Part shown: positions 16,517-26,800 of the stretch, one piece after another
How positions within the stretch are numbered: the first letter of the stretch is position 1
How the letters are laid out: every line of letters starts with the position of its first letter
Assembly: GCA_029861955.1 (NCBI GenBank)
Contig: JAOTYK010000005.1
Location: 1 to 64,000 of the forward strand
DNA from: Acidobacteriota bacterium
Lineage (GTDB): Bacteria > Acidobacteriota > Polarisedimenticolia > Polarisedimenticolales > Polarisedimenticolaceae
Length of the DNA stretch: 64,000 nucleotides
Direction: 5' to 3'
Position numbers and translations under genes: made by a program
The notes under the pieces: generated by a model
What the model was told of the DNA's origin: nothing
Database searches by the model: none
Seen by the model: the letters and a program-made list of their open reading frames with translations, nothing else

Positions 16517-17174
16517 CGCCGCCCTCCCTGGAACGTGCACTTTCGATGCCGCGGATCGTCTCGAGCAACGGCAGCCAGCGCCGGGAACTGTCGTTGAGGA
16601 TCTGGACCACCGCCTCCGACGAAATCGTCGCTCCGGTGATGCAATCGACCTGGTTGGGATCGCTCTTGGCGCCTTTCTTGACGGCCACGATCTCCGGCAA
16701 GACCTCGAGGGCCTGGAAGTTGGCAAGAAAGTCGGCATCGACGATGATCTTGTCGCCCAGCCCGGGTGTCTCGCGGCTATCCAGCACTTCCATGCCGATG
16801 ATGACCTTTCGCTGCGGGTCGTAGCCGTAGATCAGGCCGATCGTGTCCTGAAAGCCCGCGCCGCTGGCGGGAATGGCGAATCCGATCAGGCGCCCGTCGT
16901 CGGCGCGACCGACGAAGACGGCCTCACCATGCGGCAACGAGCCATCGATCGCGACGAACGGCCGTGGGGTTTCGTCTTCGACGACGTAGGCCGTCACCTC
17001 GGTCGTGCCGGGGAGCACCCGGAAGATCGCCGCGTTGAGCGCCTCGGCCCGATTCCTTTCGATCCGCGGGGCGGTCAGCAGGTAGACCCCTACCAGAACC
17101 AGGCCGGAGAGCAGCCCGGTGAGGGCGAGACTCGTCACCAGTCGCAACGAGGAAGCCTCCGCCGGTCTAGGCAT
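16494..17174 (-). CDS. rnfG: RNF complex subunit RnfG (covalent FMN carrier)
   Basis: A 226-residue protein with one N-terminal membrane helix (about residues 12-34) and a periplasmic FMN-binding domain. The flavinylation motif reads DCITGATISSEAV, with Thr183 as the expected FMN-phosphothreonine. The ETPGLGDKI block is typical of RnfG/NqrC. The flavin is attached by ApbE, encoded at the head of the same gene run (31226-32260). It overlaps rnfE by 23 bases and lies 4 bases after rnfD. Confidence 0.93.
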   Translation of the reverse strand: MPRPAEASSLRLVTSLALTGLLSGLVLVGVYLLTAPRIERNRAEALNAAIFRVLPGTTEVTAYVVEDETPRPFVAIDGSLPHGEAVFVGRADDGRLIGFAIPASGAGFQDTIGLIYGYDPQRKVIIGMEVLDSRETPGLGDKIIVDADFLANFQALEVLPEIVAVKKGAKSDPNQVDCITGATISSEAVVQILNDSSRRWLPLLETIRGIESARSREGGDEPHGGG

Positions 17175-17178
17175 CGCT

Positions 17179-18165
17179 CTACCCCCCGAACCGACGCGGC
17201 TGCGTGAATCGATTGATCAACGGCGTCGCCGCGTTCATCAGCAGGATGGCGTACATCACTCCCTCGGGGAGTCCGCCATAGAGCCGGATCAGCACCACCA
17301 GGATTCCCACGCCGGCGCCGAAGATCCAGGCACCTCGGACCGTGATCGGCGAGGTAACGGGGTCGGTCACCATGAACACGACGGCGAACAGGAACCCACC
17401 GGAGAAGATCATGAACAGCGGTCCCGGGTTGTGTTGTGGATCGATCCAGTGCATCACGCCGCTGAACGCGACGACCGCCAGCAGCGTAGAGATGACCAGC
17501 CGCCAGTCGAAGACACGACGCAGGCCGAGGTACAGCCCGCACGCAACCAGGATCCACGCCGCCGTCTCACCGAGGGAGCCTGCCGTGCTCCCGAGTAGTA
17601 AGGGGCGAAGCGCGGTCAGCGTGCCCTCGAACTTCGCCAGGCCCAGCGGGGTGGCCATCGTCGTCACGTCGACCGGTGCCTGCCCACCGGGGAAGGCCAG
17701 AGTGCTGGAAGAGAGTGAGAAGAAGCCCTGCTGCGGTGCGACCCACGTCGTCAGGGGAACCGGGAACGCCGCCTGCAGGAACGCCCGCCCGACCAGCGCG
17801 GGGTTGAAGAGATTCTGACCGAGTCCACCCCAGATCGTCTTGCCCAGCGCCACACCGACGGCGCCGCCCAGCGCGGCCATCCACAACGGCAGAGCCGGTG
17901 GCAGCGTCAACGCAAGCAGAACACCGGTCAGCACGGCGCTACCGTCACCCAGCGTGTGAGCCGTGCCACGCGGTCGCAGCAGCCACTCGGTCCCGACGGC
18001 GCCCAGGACCGAGGCCAGCACCACCAGCAGGGCGGAGAGACCGAAGAAATAGACCGCAGCCGCGACGACGAAGGCGAGCGACCCGAGGACTTCGAACATC
18101 AGTCGACGGGTGTTGAGACCGCGGTGCATGTAGGGCGCCGAGGCGATGTCCAGACGGATCGTCAT
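17179..18165 (-). CDS. rnfD: RNF complex subunit RnfD
   Basis: A 328-residue membrane protein of the RnfD/NqrB family with eight to ten helices. The covalent FMN site is in DVTTMATPLG (Thr172); the usual form is SGATPL, so the residues before the Thr are somewhat altered. NLFNPALVGRAF and MVTDPVTSP are further family blocks. The ATG at 18165 overlaps the stop of rnfC (ATGA). RnfD forms the main ion-conducting membrane subunit with RnfA and RnfE. Confidence 0.92.
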   Translation of the reverse strand: MTIRLDIASAPYMHRGLNTRRLMFEVLGSLAFVVAAAVYFFGLSALLVVLASVLGAVGTEWLLRPRGTAHTLGDGSAVLTGVLLALTLPPALPLWMAALGGAVGVALGKTIWGGLGQNLFNPALVGRAFLQAAFPVPLTTWVAPQQGFFSLSSSTLAFPGGQAPVDVTTMATPLGLAKFEGTLTALRPLLLGSTAGSLGETAAWILVACGLYLGLRRVFDWRLVISTLLAVVAFSGVMHWIDPQHNPGPLFMIFSGGFLFAVVFMVTDPVTSPITVRGAWIFGAGVGILVVLIRLYGGLPEGVMYAILLMNAATPLINRFTQPRRFGG

Positions 18166-19493
18166 GACTTGTCCTGCCGCACCATCGCCTTGCCCACCCG
18201 CATCAGCTGAACCAGCGGGATCGACGACGGACAGGTGTAGGAGCAGGCGGCACACTCGAAGCAGTCCGGCATGTTGTACTGCTTCAATCCCTCGACGTCG
18301 TCCGCGCGAACCATCAGGGCCAGCCGTGACGGGTTGAGGAACATCGCACAGGCCTCGAGACAACGTCCGCAACGAATACAGGGTTGTTCCTCGATAACCG
18401 GCACGGCATGCGTAAACACCAGCACACCGGAGGACCCCTTGACGACGGGAACGTCGAGGTTTTTCTGAGCCTGTCCCATCATGGGACCGCCGAGGATCAC
18501 CTGCCTTACACGCGGCAACAGCCCCCCGCAGTACTCGACGAGATCTTTGAGCGGGGTTCCGATCGGCACCAGCACATTGGCCGGTCGCCGGATACCGGTG
18601 CCGCTTACCGTGACGACACGTTCGATCAGGGGCAGTCCCGTGCGAACCAGATCGCTCAACGCCGCGGCGGTGCCGACGTTGTTGACGAGCATCTCCAGAT
18701 CGAGCGGGAGCCGGCCGCTGGGAATCTCGAGCGCGAAGATGGCGTCGATGAGCATCTTCTCCGCACCCTGGGGATACTTGACCTCGAGCGGCACGATCGT
18801 GAGTCCGGGATCGTCTGCGCCGGCCCGACGCAAGGCCGCGATCGCGTCGGGCTTGTTGTTCTCGACGCCGATGTAACTGCGTTCCGCACCGACCATTTCA
18901 CGGATGATCGTCAGCCCATGCAGGACTGCCTCGGCGCGCTCCAACATCAGACGGTGATCGCAGGTCAGGTAGGGCTCGCACTCGCAGCCGTTGAGAATGA
19001 CGAACTTCGCTCGCTTGCCCTCGGGGACCTGCAGCTTGACGTGGCTCGGGAAGGCCGCGCCGCCGAGTCCGACGAGGCCTGCCGCCTGGACCTGCCCGAT
19101 CAACTCTGCCGCCGAGAGGCCGCCGGGAAGTGGATGAATCCGCTCGCCGAGTCGTTGGCTGGAGAACAGATCGGTTCGGATCACGATGGCCGGAAGCCGC
19201 GCACCGGACGGATGGGGGCGGGGTTCGATCGCGCTCACGGTTCCCGTAACCGGCGCGTGTGACGCGGTGGAGATGTAGCCCTCGGCGGCGGCAATACATT
19301 CGCCCCGTTCGACCCGTTGTCCCACCTCGACCAACGGTCGTGAGGGTGCGCCGATGTGCATCGACAAGGGAAGGACGTACTCCTTGACGAACGGCATGCG
19401 CTCGATGGGGAGGGCGTTGGTGGCCTGCTTGAGTTCGTCCGGATGGATCCCGTGCTTGAACGTCGCACGACGGCTGATGGTGAGGTCACTCAT
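18162..19493 (-). CDS. rnfC: RNF complex subunit RnfC (NADH-binding, two [4Fe-4S])
   Basis: A 443-residue peripheral subunit. The family-typical GLGGAAFPSHVKL nucleotide/FMN-binding segment and the block NGCECEPYLTCDHRLM are present. Two ferredoxin motifs follow near the C-terminus: CIRCGRCLEAC and CFECAACSYTCP. It catalyses hydride transfer with NAD(H). This keeps NAD+ as the expected electron acceptor of the complex despite the unusual neighbours. Its ATG overlaps the stop of the upstream 1182-aa giant gene by 4 bases, strong evidence of co-expression. Confidence 0.94.
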   Translation of the reverse strand: MSDLTISRRATFKHGIHPDELKQATNALPIERMPFVKEYVLPLSMHIGAPSRPLVEVGQRVERGECIAAAEGYISTASHAPVTGTVSAIEPRPHPSGARLPAIVIRTDLFSSQRLGERIHPLPGGLSAAELIGQVQAAGLVGLGGAAFPSHVKLQVPEGKRAKFVILNGCECEPYLTCDHRLMLERAEAVLHGLTIIREMVGAERSYIGVENNKPDAIAALRRAGADDPGLTIVPLEVKYPQGAEKMLIDAIFALEIPSGRLPLDLEMLVNNVGTAAALSDLVRTGLPLIERVVTVSGTGIRRPANVLVPIGTPLKDLVEYCGGLLPRVRQVILGGPMMGQAQKNLDVPVVKGSSGVLVFTHAVPVIEEQPCIRCGRCLEACAMFLNPSRLALMVRADDVEGLKQYNMPDCFECAACSYTCPSSIPLVQLMRVGKAMVRQDKS

Positions 19494-22400
19494 GACGGCG
19501 GGTCGTCCCGGTAGCCCGCGAGTTGGAGCAAACGATCCCGTAGTTGTTCCGCCTGCCGTGTGCGTTGCGTGTCCTCGAGATCGTCGAGCTTCGCCCGATG
19601 TTCCCGTGTCAGCGATTCGATGGCGACGTCCTGCTCGCCACGAAGTTCCTGCTCCAGATCCTCGCGGATCGTCTCCGTGAACGGCGTCACGACGCCGGCC
19701 AATTCCTGCAACACGGCCCAGTGATCCTGGCGCCGGGCGACGAATTCGTCCAGGGTCTGCTTCGGTGTGTCGCTGTAACGAGACTCGCCGGCGGCCCAGG
19801 CGGCGGGGTCGGAGACACTCTCCGGGTTCCCGTCGAGGCTCAGGCGGCGCCCGAAGACTCCGGGAAGCGAAGGGTCGTAGCGCAGAAGCGGATGCACCCG
19901 TGACTCCACCGCCAGACGGGCCCGGGCGATCATCTGATTCGGCTCGAATCCGTGGGCGCGCGGTGTCGGGGTGTGGATGTGGATCAGTGCGGTGCCCGTG
20001 AAGGCCAACGCCGCACGAAGACCGGGAAACAGATGTCCGGGGTGAGCGATCGACGACGACAGGACGAAGGCCTGGCGATGGGCCAGCGCCAGGAGCGCAG
20101 GATCGGCGCCGCCGGCCAACAGATCCCGGCCATCGAGCAGGATCACCTTCACCGGAAGATCGCTGTTGAGGAGCCGGGCCAGTCCGGCGACGTGGGCCGA
20201 GGCCAGCGTCTCGGGATCGATAAGAATCAACAGCGGCGGGCAGAGGGCGCGTTCTTCGGCGGTCAGTTCGGACCGCGCGAGCCCCTGAGGTGCACTCGCT
20301 GAATCCTGCAGGACCCGCCGGGCGTCCCGTACCTGGCGGAAGTCCTCGGTCATCTCGGCCAGCATTCCCTCGGCGACACCGAAGGCAAGTTCCGGCCCCT
20401 CACCCGTCGTGTCCACGATCACCGGTACGCTGAACGGGTTGTGCGGGTACGGGATAGCCCACTCGGCCGTCGTGCGCCCCATGATCGCCAGGCCGTAGCG
20501 CGAACGTCCCAACCCCTGCCGCCCCTCGGTCAGGCGCCAGCGAACCCGCTCGATGGCCCGGGCGGCCTCCGCCAATTCGCGAATCCGTGGCCGATCGACC
20601 TTCAGCGGACCCGCGAGTTCGTCGAGTTGATCGAGCAGTTCCTGATCGTCGTCGGGTAGTTTTCGTTCCAGCGCAGACGCGATCGCTTCGCGCAGCTTTC
20701 CGGTGAGCTCGTCGAGTTCCGTGGCGTGTTGCTGGAGTCGCTGCTGCATCGTGTACTCGACGACGGCGACGATCTGTCGTGTGGCCAGTCGTCCACCGGA
20801 ACCGGGCTCGGCGCCGTCGGCTCCCGTCACCGCCATCGAACAGTGGCGAGACATCAGCACGGCAGCCAGCTCTCCCGGTTCGGGTGCGGTCGACAGACGC
20901 TGGATCGTCGCTCCCGGGGTGTCGGGGAGTCGCTCCCAGGCCTCTCGACGCTTCCGCATCCCGGCGACGGTGTCCTCGGTCTGTGGGAGGATCTCAATCG
21001 CCGCATCGGTGCAGACTTCCGCACAGACCCCGCAGCCCTGACAGCTCCGGGGATCGAGCGAGAGCATGAGTAGGCTGCCCGACCCCTTCTGCCGGCGGTG
21101 CGCTTCATGGAACAGGAGTTCGGTCGCGCCCAACCCCAGTGCGTCGAGGAAGTCCCGTGTGCCTGCGAAGATCCGTTGCGCCGTCTCACGCTCAGCACCC
21201 TGAAATCCCAGCTTGTCGGCCAGCCAATCGAAACCGGCGTCCAACTCCGCGATCGTCAGGCGGGATGCAGGCTGCTTGACCAGCTGTCCGTCGATCCGCG
21301 AGGCCAGTTGCTTGTGGGCTCGCCTGAGTTTCATCGCGACGGGATCGTCGGCCAGATCGCCGACGGTGGCGTCGTGAGCCTCGTTGAGGAAGGTCTCGCT
21401 GCCCAGCACCAGTGGGTTGAGGGAAGAGTCGGGGCAGGCGGTCCAGCACTTGCCGCACGCGGTACAACGGGCCGGGTCGATGCTAGGGGCCGACTCACGT
21501 TCCTCGGCACGATCGTTAAACGTCGCCGTGCAGGCGGGTAGCACACCGACCGCCAGGTACGGATCGGGAACCGAGCGCTCCCCTCCCCCGGCTCGTGGTT
21601 CGATGAACTCGCCCCAAAACCGAGGGACGCTGTCGTAGGTCGCTGCGACCTGATCGAAACGTCGCACGACCGAGGGCAGTTGCGTGCTTGCGTTGGCCGG
21701 GCCGGCTGCTTGCCGGTCCGCGTCGGGATCCGGGAGGGTGCGTGCGTCGAGTTCGGGATAGTCCCGAGCGATCGTGTCCAGCAGCACCTGCCGTCGTGGG
21801 TAGTCCGAATGTCGCCGAGGTGAGGCAAGTCCAAGACGAACCGACGCGCGGGCCGCATCGCCCCGGCGCAGATTCGTCAGCAAGGCTTCCATTCGGGAAT
21901 CATCGAGATGATCGAACGTGGCCGACAACAATCGGCACGAACCGGCTTCGATCGCGGGGCGAACGTCTCTTAGCAGCGGCGGACGGTCGGTCTCCGAGTC
22001 GTCCACACGCTCCAGCACGGTAACCGTCTCCGCGCCGGCCAGCGCGTCGCGCAGTTCGGCCTCGGGGAAAGGACGGGTGCGGACAAGACCGACCACACCG
22101 ACACGCTCACGGGGCTTGCGGGCGACCACGCGCTCGGCGGCAGCGACGGCCGAACCCTGAGTCACGATGATGTGCCGCGGGCGGTCGAGTTGGAAGCGCG
22201 TCAGTGCTGCCAGCGGACGCCCCGTCAGCTGTCCGAGGAGTTCCAGCGCCGGTTCCGCGATCTCCAGCAGGTGCTCCGTGAAGAACAACCGCCGACCTGC
22301 GGCCGCGGCATCGTATTCGCCCGCGCCCGGTTCCACACCCAGCGCAACCGGCCGGTCCGGATCGAACCAGCGCGGCACCCGGCGACGCTGTTCGCCGAAC

Positions 22401-23038
22401 AACATCCGCTGACTGGCCGTCGGACAATCGATCTCATCGGTCGGACTCCCGAGAAGATCGACCAGCAACGCTTCGTCAGGAAGCAAGAGGTCTGCGGTCG
22501 GGTCCAGTGTCTCCGGACCGTCGACCGCGATCACGACCGGGACGAGCGCCTGTTCGGCGATCAACCGTGCGACCAGACCCAGATCGAGCGCGTGTTGGGC
22601 GTCCCGCGCGACGAGCGTCAGGCAGCCACTCCCCGTCACCGCGCGCAGACCCCCGTGCCCCCCTCGCGCAGCGGCGGCATGAATCACGAAGGGTGCCCGG
22701 CGCAGGGCCGCCCCACGGATCACGTCGCCGGCGTTCATCAGTCCCGCGGTCGAGACACAGGCGCTGACCCGCAAGCCGGTCATCGCCACACCGGCCGCCG
22801 CCGAGATCGCCGAGATGTCGGAGTCGAAGAGGGAGAGACCGGACTGGGACGGGTCGGCGGGCGTAGGAGACCATTCTGCGGTGCAACAGAGGGCCTGACC
22901 GATTGCGGCCTGCATCTCGATCACGGCCTGGCGACCGGACCGCGTGACACGACGGCCGGGCCGTTGTGGCGCTTCCTCGTTGTCGCCTGCCAGCCGTGCC
23001 CGCAGCCGTTGCAGCCACGATGTGCCGCGTTCAGGCAT
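19490..23038 (-). CDS. 1182-aa diverged PFOR-like protein within the rnf operon, probably non-catalytic
   Basis: The layout follows the large one-chain pyruvate:ferredoxin oxidoreductase. A domain I/II-like region (about 30-400) ends in LVRTRPFPEAELRDAL. A two-cluster ferredoxin domain follows: CTACGKCWTACP near 523 and CQGCGVCAEVC near 664. Then comes a domain-VI-like part, from AVTGADGAEPGSGG through PYPHNPF and TGEGPELAFG to LLRYDPSLPG near 1075. Key residues differ: the usual TGCSS is MGRTT, GDG is GEG, and the TPP-binding Y-S-N-T-G-G-Q region reads LLDGRDLLAGGA. The gamma domain appears absent. So the active site and proximal cluster seem lost while the two ferredoxin clusters remain. 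The start at 23038 overlaps rnfB by 8 bases; its stop overlaps rnfC by 4. A long heptad-like segment follows the second cluster motif. Likely an electron relay or scaffold tied to RNF (inference). Confidence 0.8.
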   Translation of the reverse strand: MPERGTSWLQRLRARLAGDNEEAPQRPGRRVTRSGRQAVIEMQAAIGQALCCTAEWSPTPADPSQSGLSLFDSDISAISAAAGVAMTGLRVSACVSTAGLMNAGDVIRGAALRRAPFVIHAAAARGGHGGLRAVTGSGCLTLVARDAQHALDLGLVARLIAEQALVPVVIAVDGPETLDPTADLLLPDEALLVDLLGSPTDEIDCPTASQRMLFGEQRRRVPRWFDPDRPVALGVEPGAGEYDAAAAGRRLFFTEHLLEIAEPALELLGQLTGRPLAALTRFQLDRPRHIIVTQGSAVAAAERVVARKPRERVGVVGLVRTRPFPEAELRDALAGAETVTVLERVDDSETDRPPLLRDVRPAIEAGSCRLLSATFDHLDDSRMEALLTNLRRGDAARASVRLGLASPRRHSDYPRRQVLLDTIARDYPELDARTLPDPDADRQAAGPANASTQLPSVVRRFDQVAATYDSVPRFWGEFIEPRAGGGERSVPDPYLAVGVLPACTATFNDRAEERESAPSIDPARCTACGKCWTACPDSSLNPLVLGSETFLNEAHDATVGDLADDPVAMKLRRAHKQLASRIDGQLVKQPASRLTIAELDAGFDWLADKLGFQGAERETAQRIFAGTRDFLDALGLGATELLFHEAHRRQKGSGSLLMLSLDPRSCQGCGVCAEVCTDAAIEILPQTEDTVAGMRKRREAWERLPDTPGATIQRLSTAPEPGELAAVLMSRHCSMAVTGADGAEPGSGGRLATRQIVAVVEYTMQQRLQQHATELDELTGKLREAIASALERKLPDDDQELLDQLDELAGPLKVDRPRIRELAEAARAIERVRWRLTEGRQGLGRSRYGLAIMGRTTAEWAIPYPHNPFSVPVIVDTTGEGPELAFGVAEGMLAEMTEDFRQVRDARRVLQDSASAPQGLARSELTAEERALCPPLLILIDPETLASAHVAGLARLLNSDLPVKVILLDGRDLLAGGADPALLALAHRQAFVLSSSIAHPGHLFPGLRAALAFTGTALIHIHTPTPRAHGFEPNQMIARARLAVESRVHPLLRYDPSLPGVFGRRLSLDGNPESVSDPAAWAAGESRYSDTPKQTLDEFVARRQDHWAVLQELAGVVTPFTETIREDLEQELRGEQDVAIESLTREHRAKLDDLEDTQRTRQAEQLRDRLLQLAGYRDDPPS

Positions 23039-23861
23039 GACGGTCGGTTTCCGAGTCGAACTGGTCGCCCTCGACCCACCGGATCGCCTCCGTCGGGCAA
23101 CGCAGCGTGCAGTCCTTGCGCGCACCCTGGGGGTTGTTGATCACCGGCAGCCCGCCCGTCATCTCGATCGCTCCGGGCTCTGCATCGGCGGCACACAGGC
23201 CACAGCCGTCGCAGGTGACGCGGCAGATGGCCCTGGCTGCATCACCGGTCAGCGGCGAACTGCACTGCACGATGGCCTTATCGGACACGGGGTGGAGTGC
23301 GAACAGGTCCAGCGGGCAGATCTCGACACAGTCGTTGCACGCCGTGCACTTCTCGACACTGACGACGGGGAGCGACTCGTCGTTCATATGGATCGCGTCG
23401 AAGTCGCAGGCCCGGTCGCAATCACCGAGACCGAGGCAGCCCCAGGGGCAGGCCTTACCGCCACCGTTGACCACGAACGCGGCGCGACAGCTGCTCATGC
23501 CGTGGTAGTCCGCCAGTTGTTTGACGGCGGACGTTCCGCCGGCGCAGTGCAACCGTGCGACGACCTTCTCCTGGAATCCGGCCTCGACGCCCAGAAACGA
23601 CGCAACGGTCTCGATGCCTTCCGGAGACGAGACGGTGCATTGACCGGGAGCCGATTCCTCCGCCACGAGGGAGACCGCGAATCCCCGGCAGCCGGGTTGG
23701 CCGCAGGCACCACAGTTGGTTCCGGGCAACATCTCCTCGAGAGCGTCGATTCGCGGATCTTCGTAGACTTTCAGGAACCGATCGGCGAGGGCCAGCAACG
23801 TGCCGAAGAAGGCGCCGATGCCTAACATGATGCCGCCTGCGAGGATGATCGTCTGCGTCAT
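23031..23861 (-). CDS. rnfB: RNF complex subunit RnfB (multi-cluster ferredoxin-type)
   Basis: A 276-residue protein with an N-terminal membrane helix (about 5-26), the RnfB-specific four-cysteine motif NCGACGQPGCRGFA (about 49-62), a Cys-rich middle (GKACPWGCLGLGDCDRAC) and further ferredoxin motifs CTACNDCVEICP and CDGCGLC...DCTLRCP. In RNF, RnfB takes electrons from reduced ferredoxin and passes them to the membrane part. Here it is flanked directly by the two giant PFOR-like genes (11-base gap upstream, 8-base overlap downstream), so they are its likely physical electron donors. Confidence 0.94.
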   Translation of the reverse strand: MTQTIILAGGIMLGIGAFFGTLLALADRFLKVYEDPRIDALEEMLPGTNCGACGQPGCRGFAVSLVAEESAPGQCTVSSPEGIETVASFLGVEAGFQEKVVARLHCAGGTSAVKQLADYHGMSSCRAAFVVNGGGKACPWGCLGLGDCDRACDFDAIHMNDESLPVVSVEKCTACNDCVEICPLDLFALHPVSDKAIVQCSSPLTGDAARAICRVTCDGCGLCAADAEPGAIEMTGGLPVINNPQGARKDCTLRCPTEAIRWVEGDQFDSETDRHA

Positions 23862-23872
23862 GCCTCGGGCTC

Positions 23873-26800
23873 CTAGTTGAACTTGGCCGCGCGTGCGAGC
23901 AGACCGTCGTTGACGGTCTCGTCACCGGCGCTTGGCAACCCCGGATGGATACAGCGTGCGGGACAGGTCTCCGCAGACTTGACCAATTCCTCGTACGTCC
24001 CGTTGGCCGGGTCGGTGATGAAGGCCTGTTTGTTCGAGTCGTACTTGAACAAACGTGAGTTGACGTCGATACACTCTCGACATGACGTGCAGAGTGCCGA
24101 GTCGATATACGGGTCGTTGAACGAGACGTCGGAGTCGTCTTCTTCATCGTCGACTACGCCCTCGGCTTCCTCCGGTGTTTCCTCGACGACCGGCTCCTCG
24201 GGCACCTCCGTCTTCATCGCCGCGGGCCGGGTCGTGGGGGGCGTGGCGTCCAGATCCATCAGCACGCGGGCCAGCCGATCCATCGCCTCGCCGGCGGTCT
24301 CCGTACGGACCCTCTCGATCTCGGCCGCATGTTGGGCGTCCGACGCCTCCCGTGCGAGCTGGGCCTCGGCGCGGCTCTCCATACGAGCGGCGGCGGCGGC
24401 GCGATGGGCATATTCGTTGTCGGTTCCCGCCAGCTCCTGCAGGATCCGCCACGCGCGGACCCGATCGTGACAGGCGTAGGCCAACTCCCGGGTGACCCCT
24501 GCCCGTGCCAGCCGGCCGTCGTCGGTGACGACCCAGATGAACGGCAACTTCCGCGCGACGGCCCCTGTCGGTGCAGCCAGGTAGTCCGCCAGTTCCATCT
24601 GTTCCGGCCCCCAGGCCTCGACGGGGAGGATGCGGAAGTGATTGCGATACGCCGGATCGAGGGCCACCCCGTGGGCGAAGGTGAAGGCTTGTTCGAGAGT
24701 GACCTCGACGCCGTCGGCGTCCCGGTAACGAACCGTGTGCAGGGGCCAAGGGCGCCCGGGCTGGGGATTGCCGTGTAGATCGAAACGGTCGGCCCAGCTG
24801 GAGCCGGCTTCGGGATCGTAGGTGAAGACCGGGATCGCCCGGGCTTGTTGCGCCGCCTGGAGCTGGATCCAGGCCGGAAGCGGTGCGTCCCAGGCCGGGA
24901 CCGCCACCAGGGCCACACCGGGACGGAGAGAACCCGCCATCTTCTGCAGGTCCTCCACCAGCCGGCGCGGACAGACCAGCGACGACTCGACCACGAAGGC
25001 CTCGCGGTGGGCGACGGCCACGTAGCCCATTCCCGGGTGGAAGCCGGCCAGCCCTTGCCAGCTCTCGGTTGCGCGAAGTTCCGACGTACTCTGGGCGACC
25101 AGCACATGGAGCGGCCGGCCGGATCGCAGTAACTCCGAGAACGCACCGAGGGCCGGCCCGTGGAGGCGGGCATCCGTCTCCAGCACCACCAACCGCGGTA
25201 GCGAGAGCAACTCGTCGTCGGTCAGCGCCTGCCAATCGAAGCGTGCCAGCGGTTCGTCGTGAGTCGACGGATCGTAGGCACCGTCGACTTCGAGGCGCGC
25301 CACGCGGATGGCGCGGAACAGCTCCACGCTCTGTGCCGCCAGTCCGTCGAACAGTCCGATCGCGGTCTCCAGGCCGGCGGGATGCACGACGACCCGTGCA
25401 CGGGGCAGCTCGTCGCCGGCCATGCCGGAGTCCGGTTGGACGACGATCAGATCGAAGTCCCCACCGTCGTCCCGGGCTCCGCGCAGCGTCGTCAGCGTCC
25501 GTTCGATCCGCAGTCGGCGACTCTCACCCAGTCGGACCGGACCGCGATGGCGGGGCAGGTTGGCCGCCAGCTTCTGCGGGTCAACAAACTCCCCTGCGGT
25601 CCACTGCTGGGGGGTGTGGCCGTCGTCGATCTTGAGGAGTTCCTCCAACCGTTGCACGAGGGTGTCGATCTCCTCCAGCAGCTGCACCCTGCGTCGTCGA
25701 CGGACGTTGGCCACCGCCGCTGCGTAAAGCGCGGGCAGTGTTGCCGCGTCCAGCCCGACCAGCGTCCCGCCGGGAGCGCAGGACTTCAGGCGGTCCCGCA
25801 GTTGCTCGCCCTCCGATCGCAGGGCCGTCGCGGCGGCCTCGCTCAGGTCGAACCGTTGACGAAGTTCGTCCAGCGTCTCCGTGACCTGCAGACCAAGCTC
25901 CGTCGGTGTCGTGCCTCGCGCGACCACCCGGGCGGCGGCGGCGGAGAGCTGCGGCAGATGTTCGGGAAGGACCGCGGCGGCTTCACCCTGAGACGCCATC
26001 TCCCGGAAGATCGCGGCGACACGTCTCTCGAACGGCTCCGCGATCTCCTCCGCAGGATCACCGAAGACGAGCATCGGGTAGCTCGCCCCTTTCCGTTGCG
26101 GCAGGTCGAGTGCCTCCAGAACCAACGGGTGAAGCGGCTCGGCTCCGGTCGGTTCCATGGCGGAGTGGGCACCCTCGCCGGTGAGGTGGAATCGACGGGT
26201 GGCCACCCGCCACTCGTCGGCGTCGCCCGATGCCTCCTCGTTGGGAAGGGAGGGCGTCGGCGGCATCGTCGGCAGCGAATCGGGTGGCGAGATGAAGTCG
26301 GCCTCCGCTGCAGACCGTTCCGCTTCGAGGGCCGTCGGGTCGAGGACGGTCAGCGCGGCAGGCGCCAGACGCGAGCCGATCTCCCGCGCAAGGACCCGGT
26401 CGAGGCTCGGCGCCGCGGCCGCCAGGAATCCGTCCAGCACGATCGAGCGTACGGCCGCAGGATCCGCCAGCTCCAACTGCGGCGTGTTGCCCAAATCGAG
26501 CCAGTTCAATCGCAGCTCACGTTGCAGGATCTCGTAGCGAACCTCGGGGCGCAGCCCGTTCCACCAATCGGTCGGGACCGGGCTCCGCGAGACGATGACC
26601 AGGGTTCCCCCCCGGGCCATCGCGGCCGGCAGGCTTCGGCGGTCCAGACAGGAGCGGTGGGCGCAGAGCGCGAGATCGGCGGGGGCCGCCGTTCCCGTTT
26701 CCGGGTCCCCTTCCCCGACCCGCAGGTTCGAGCCCACACGACGGAACGGGACCTCTTCGATGGACCCGAGCCGGGCCGCCAGATCCAGCAGGAAACTCTC

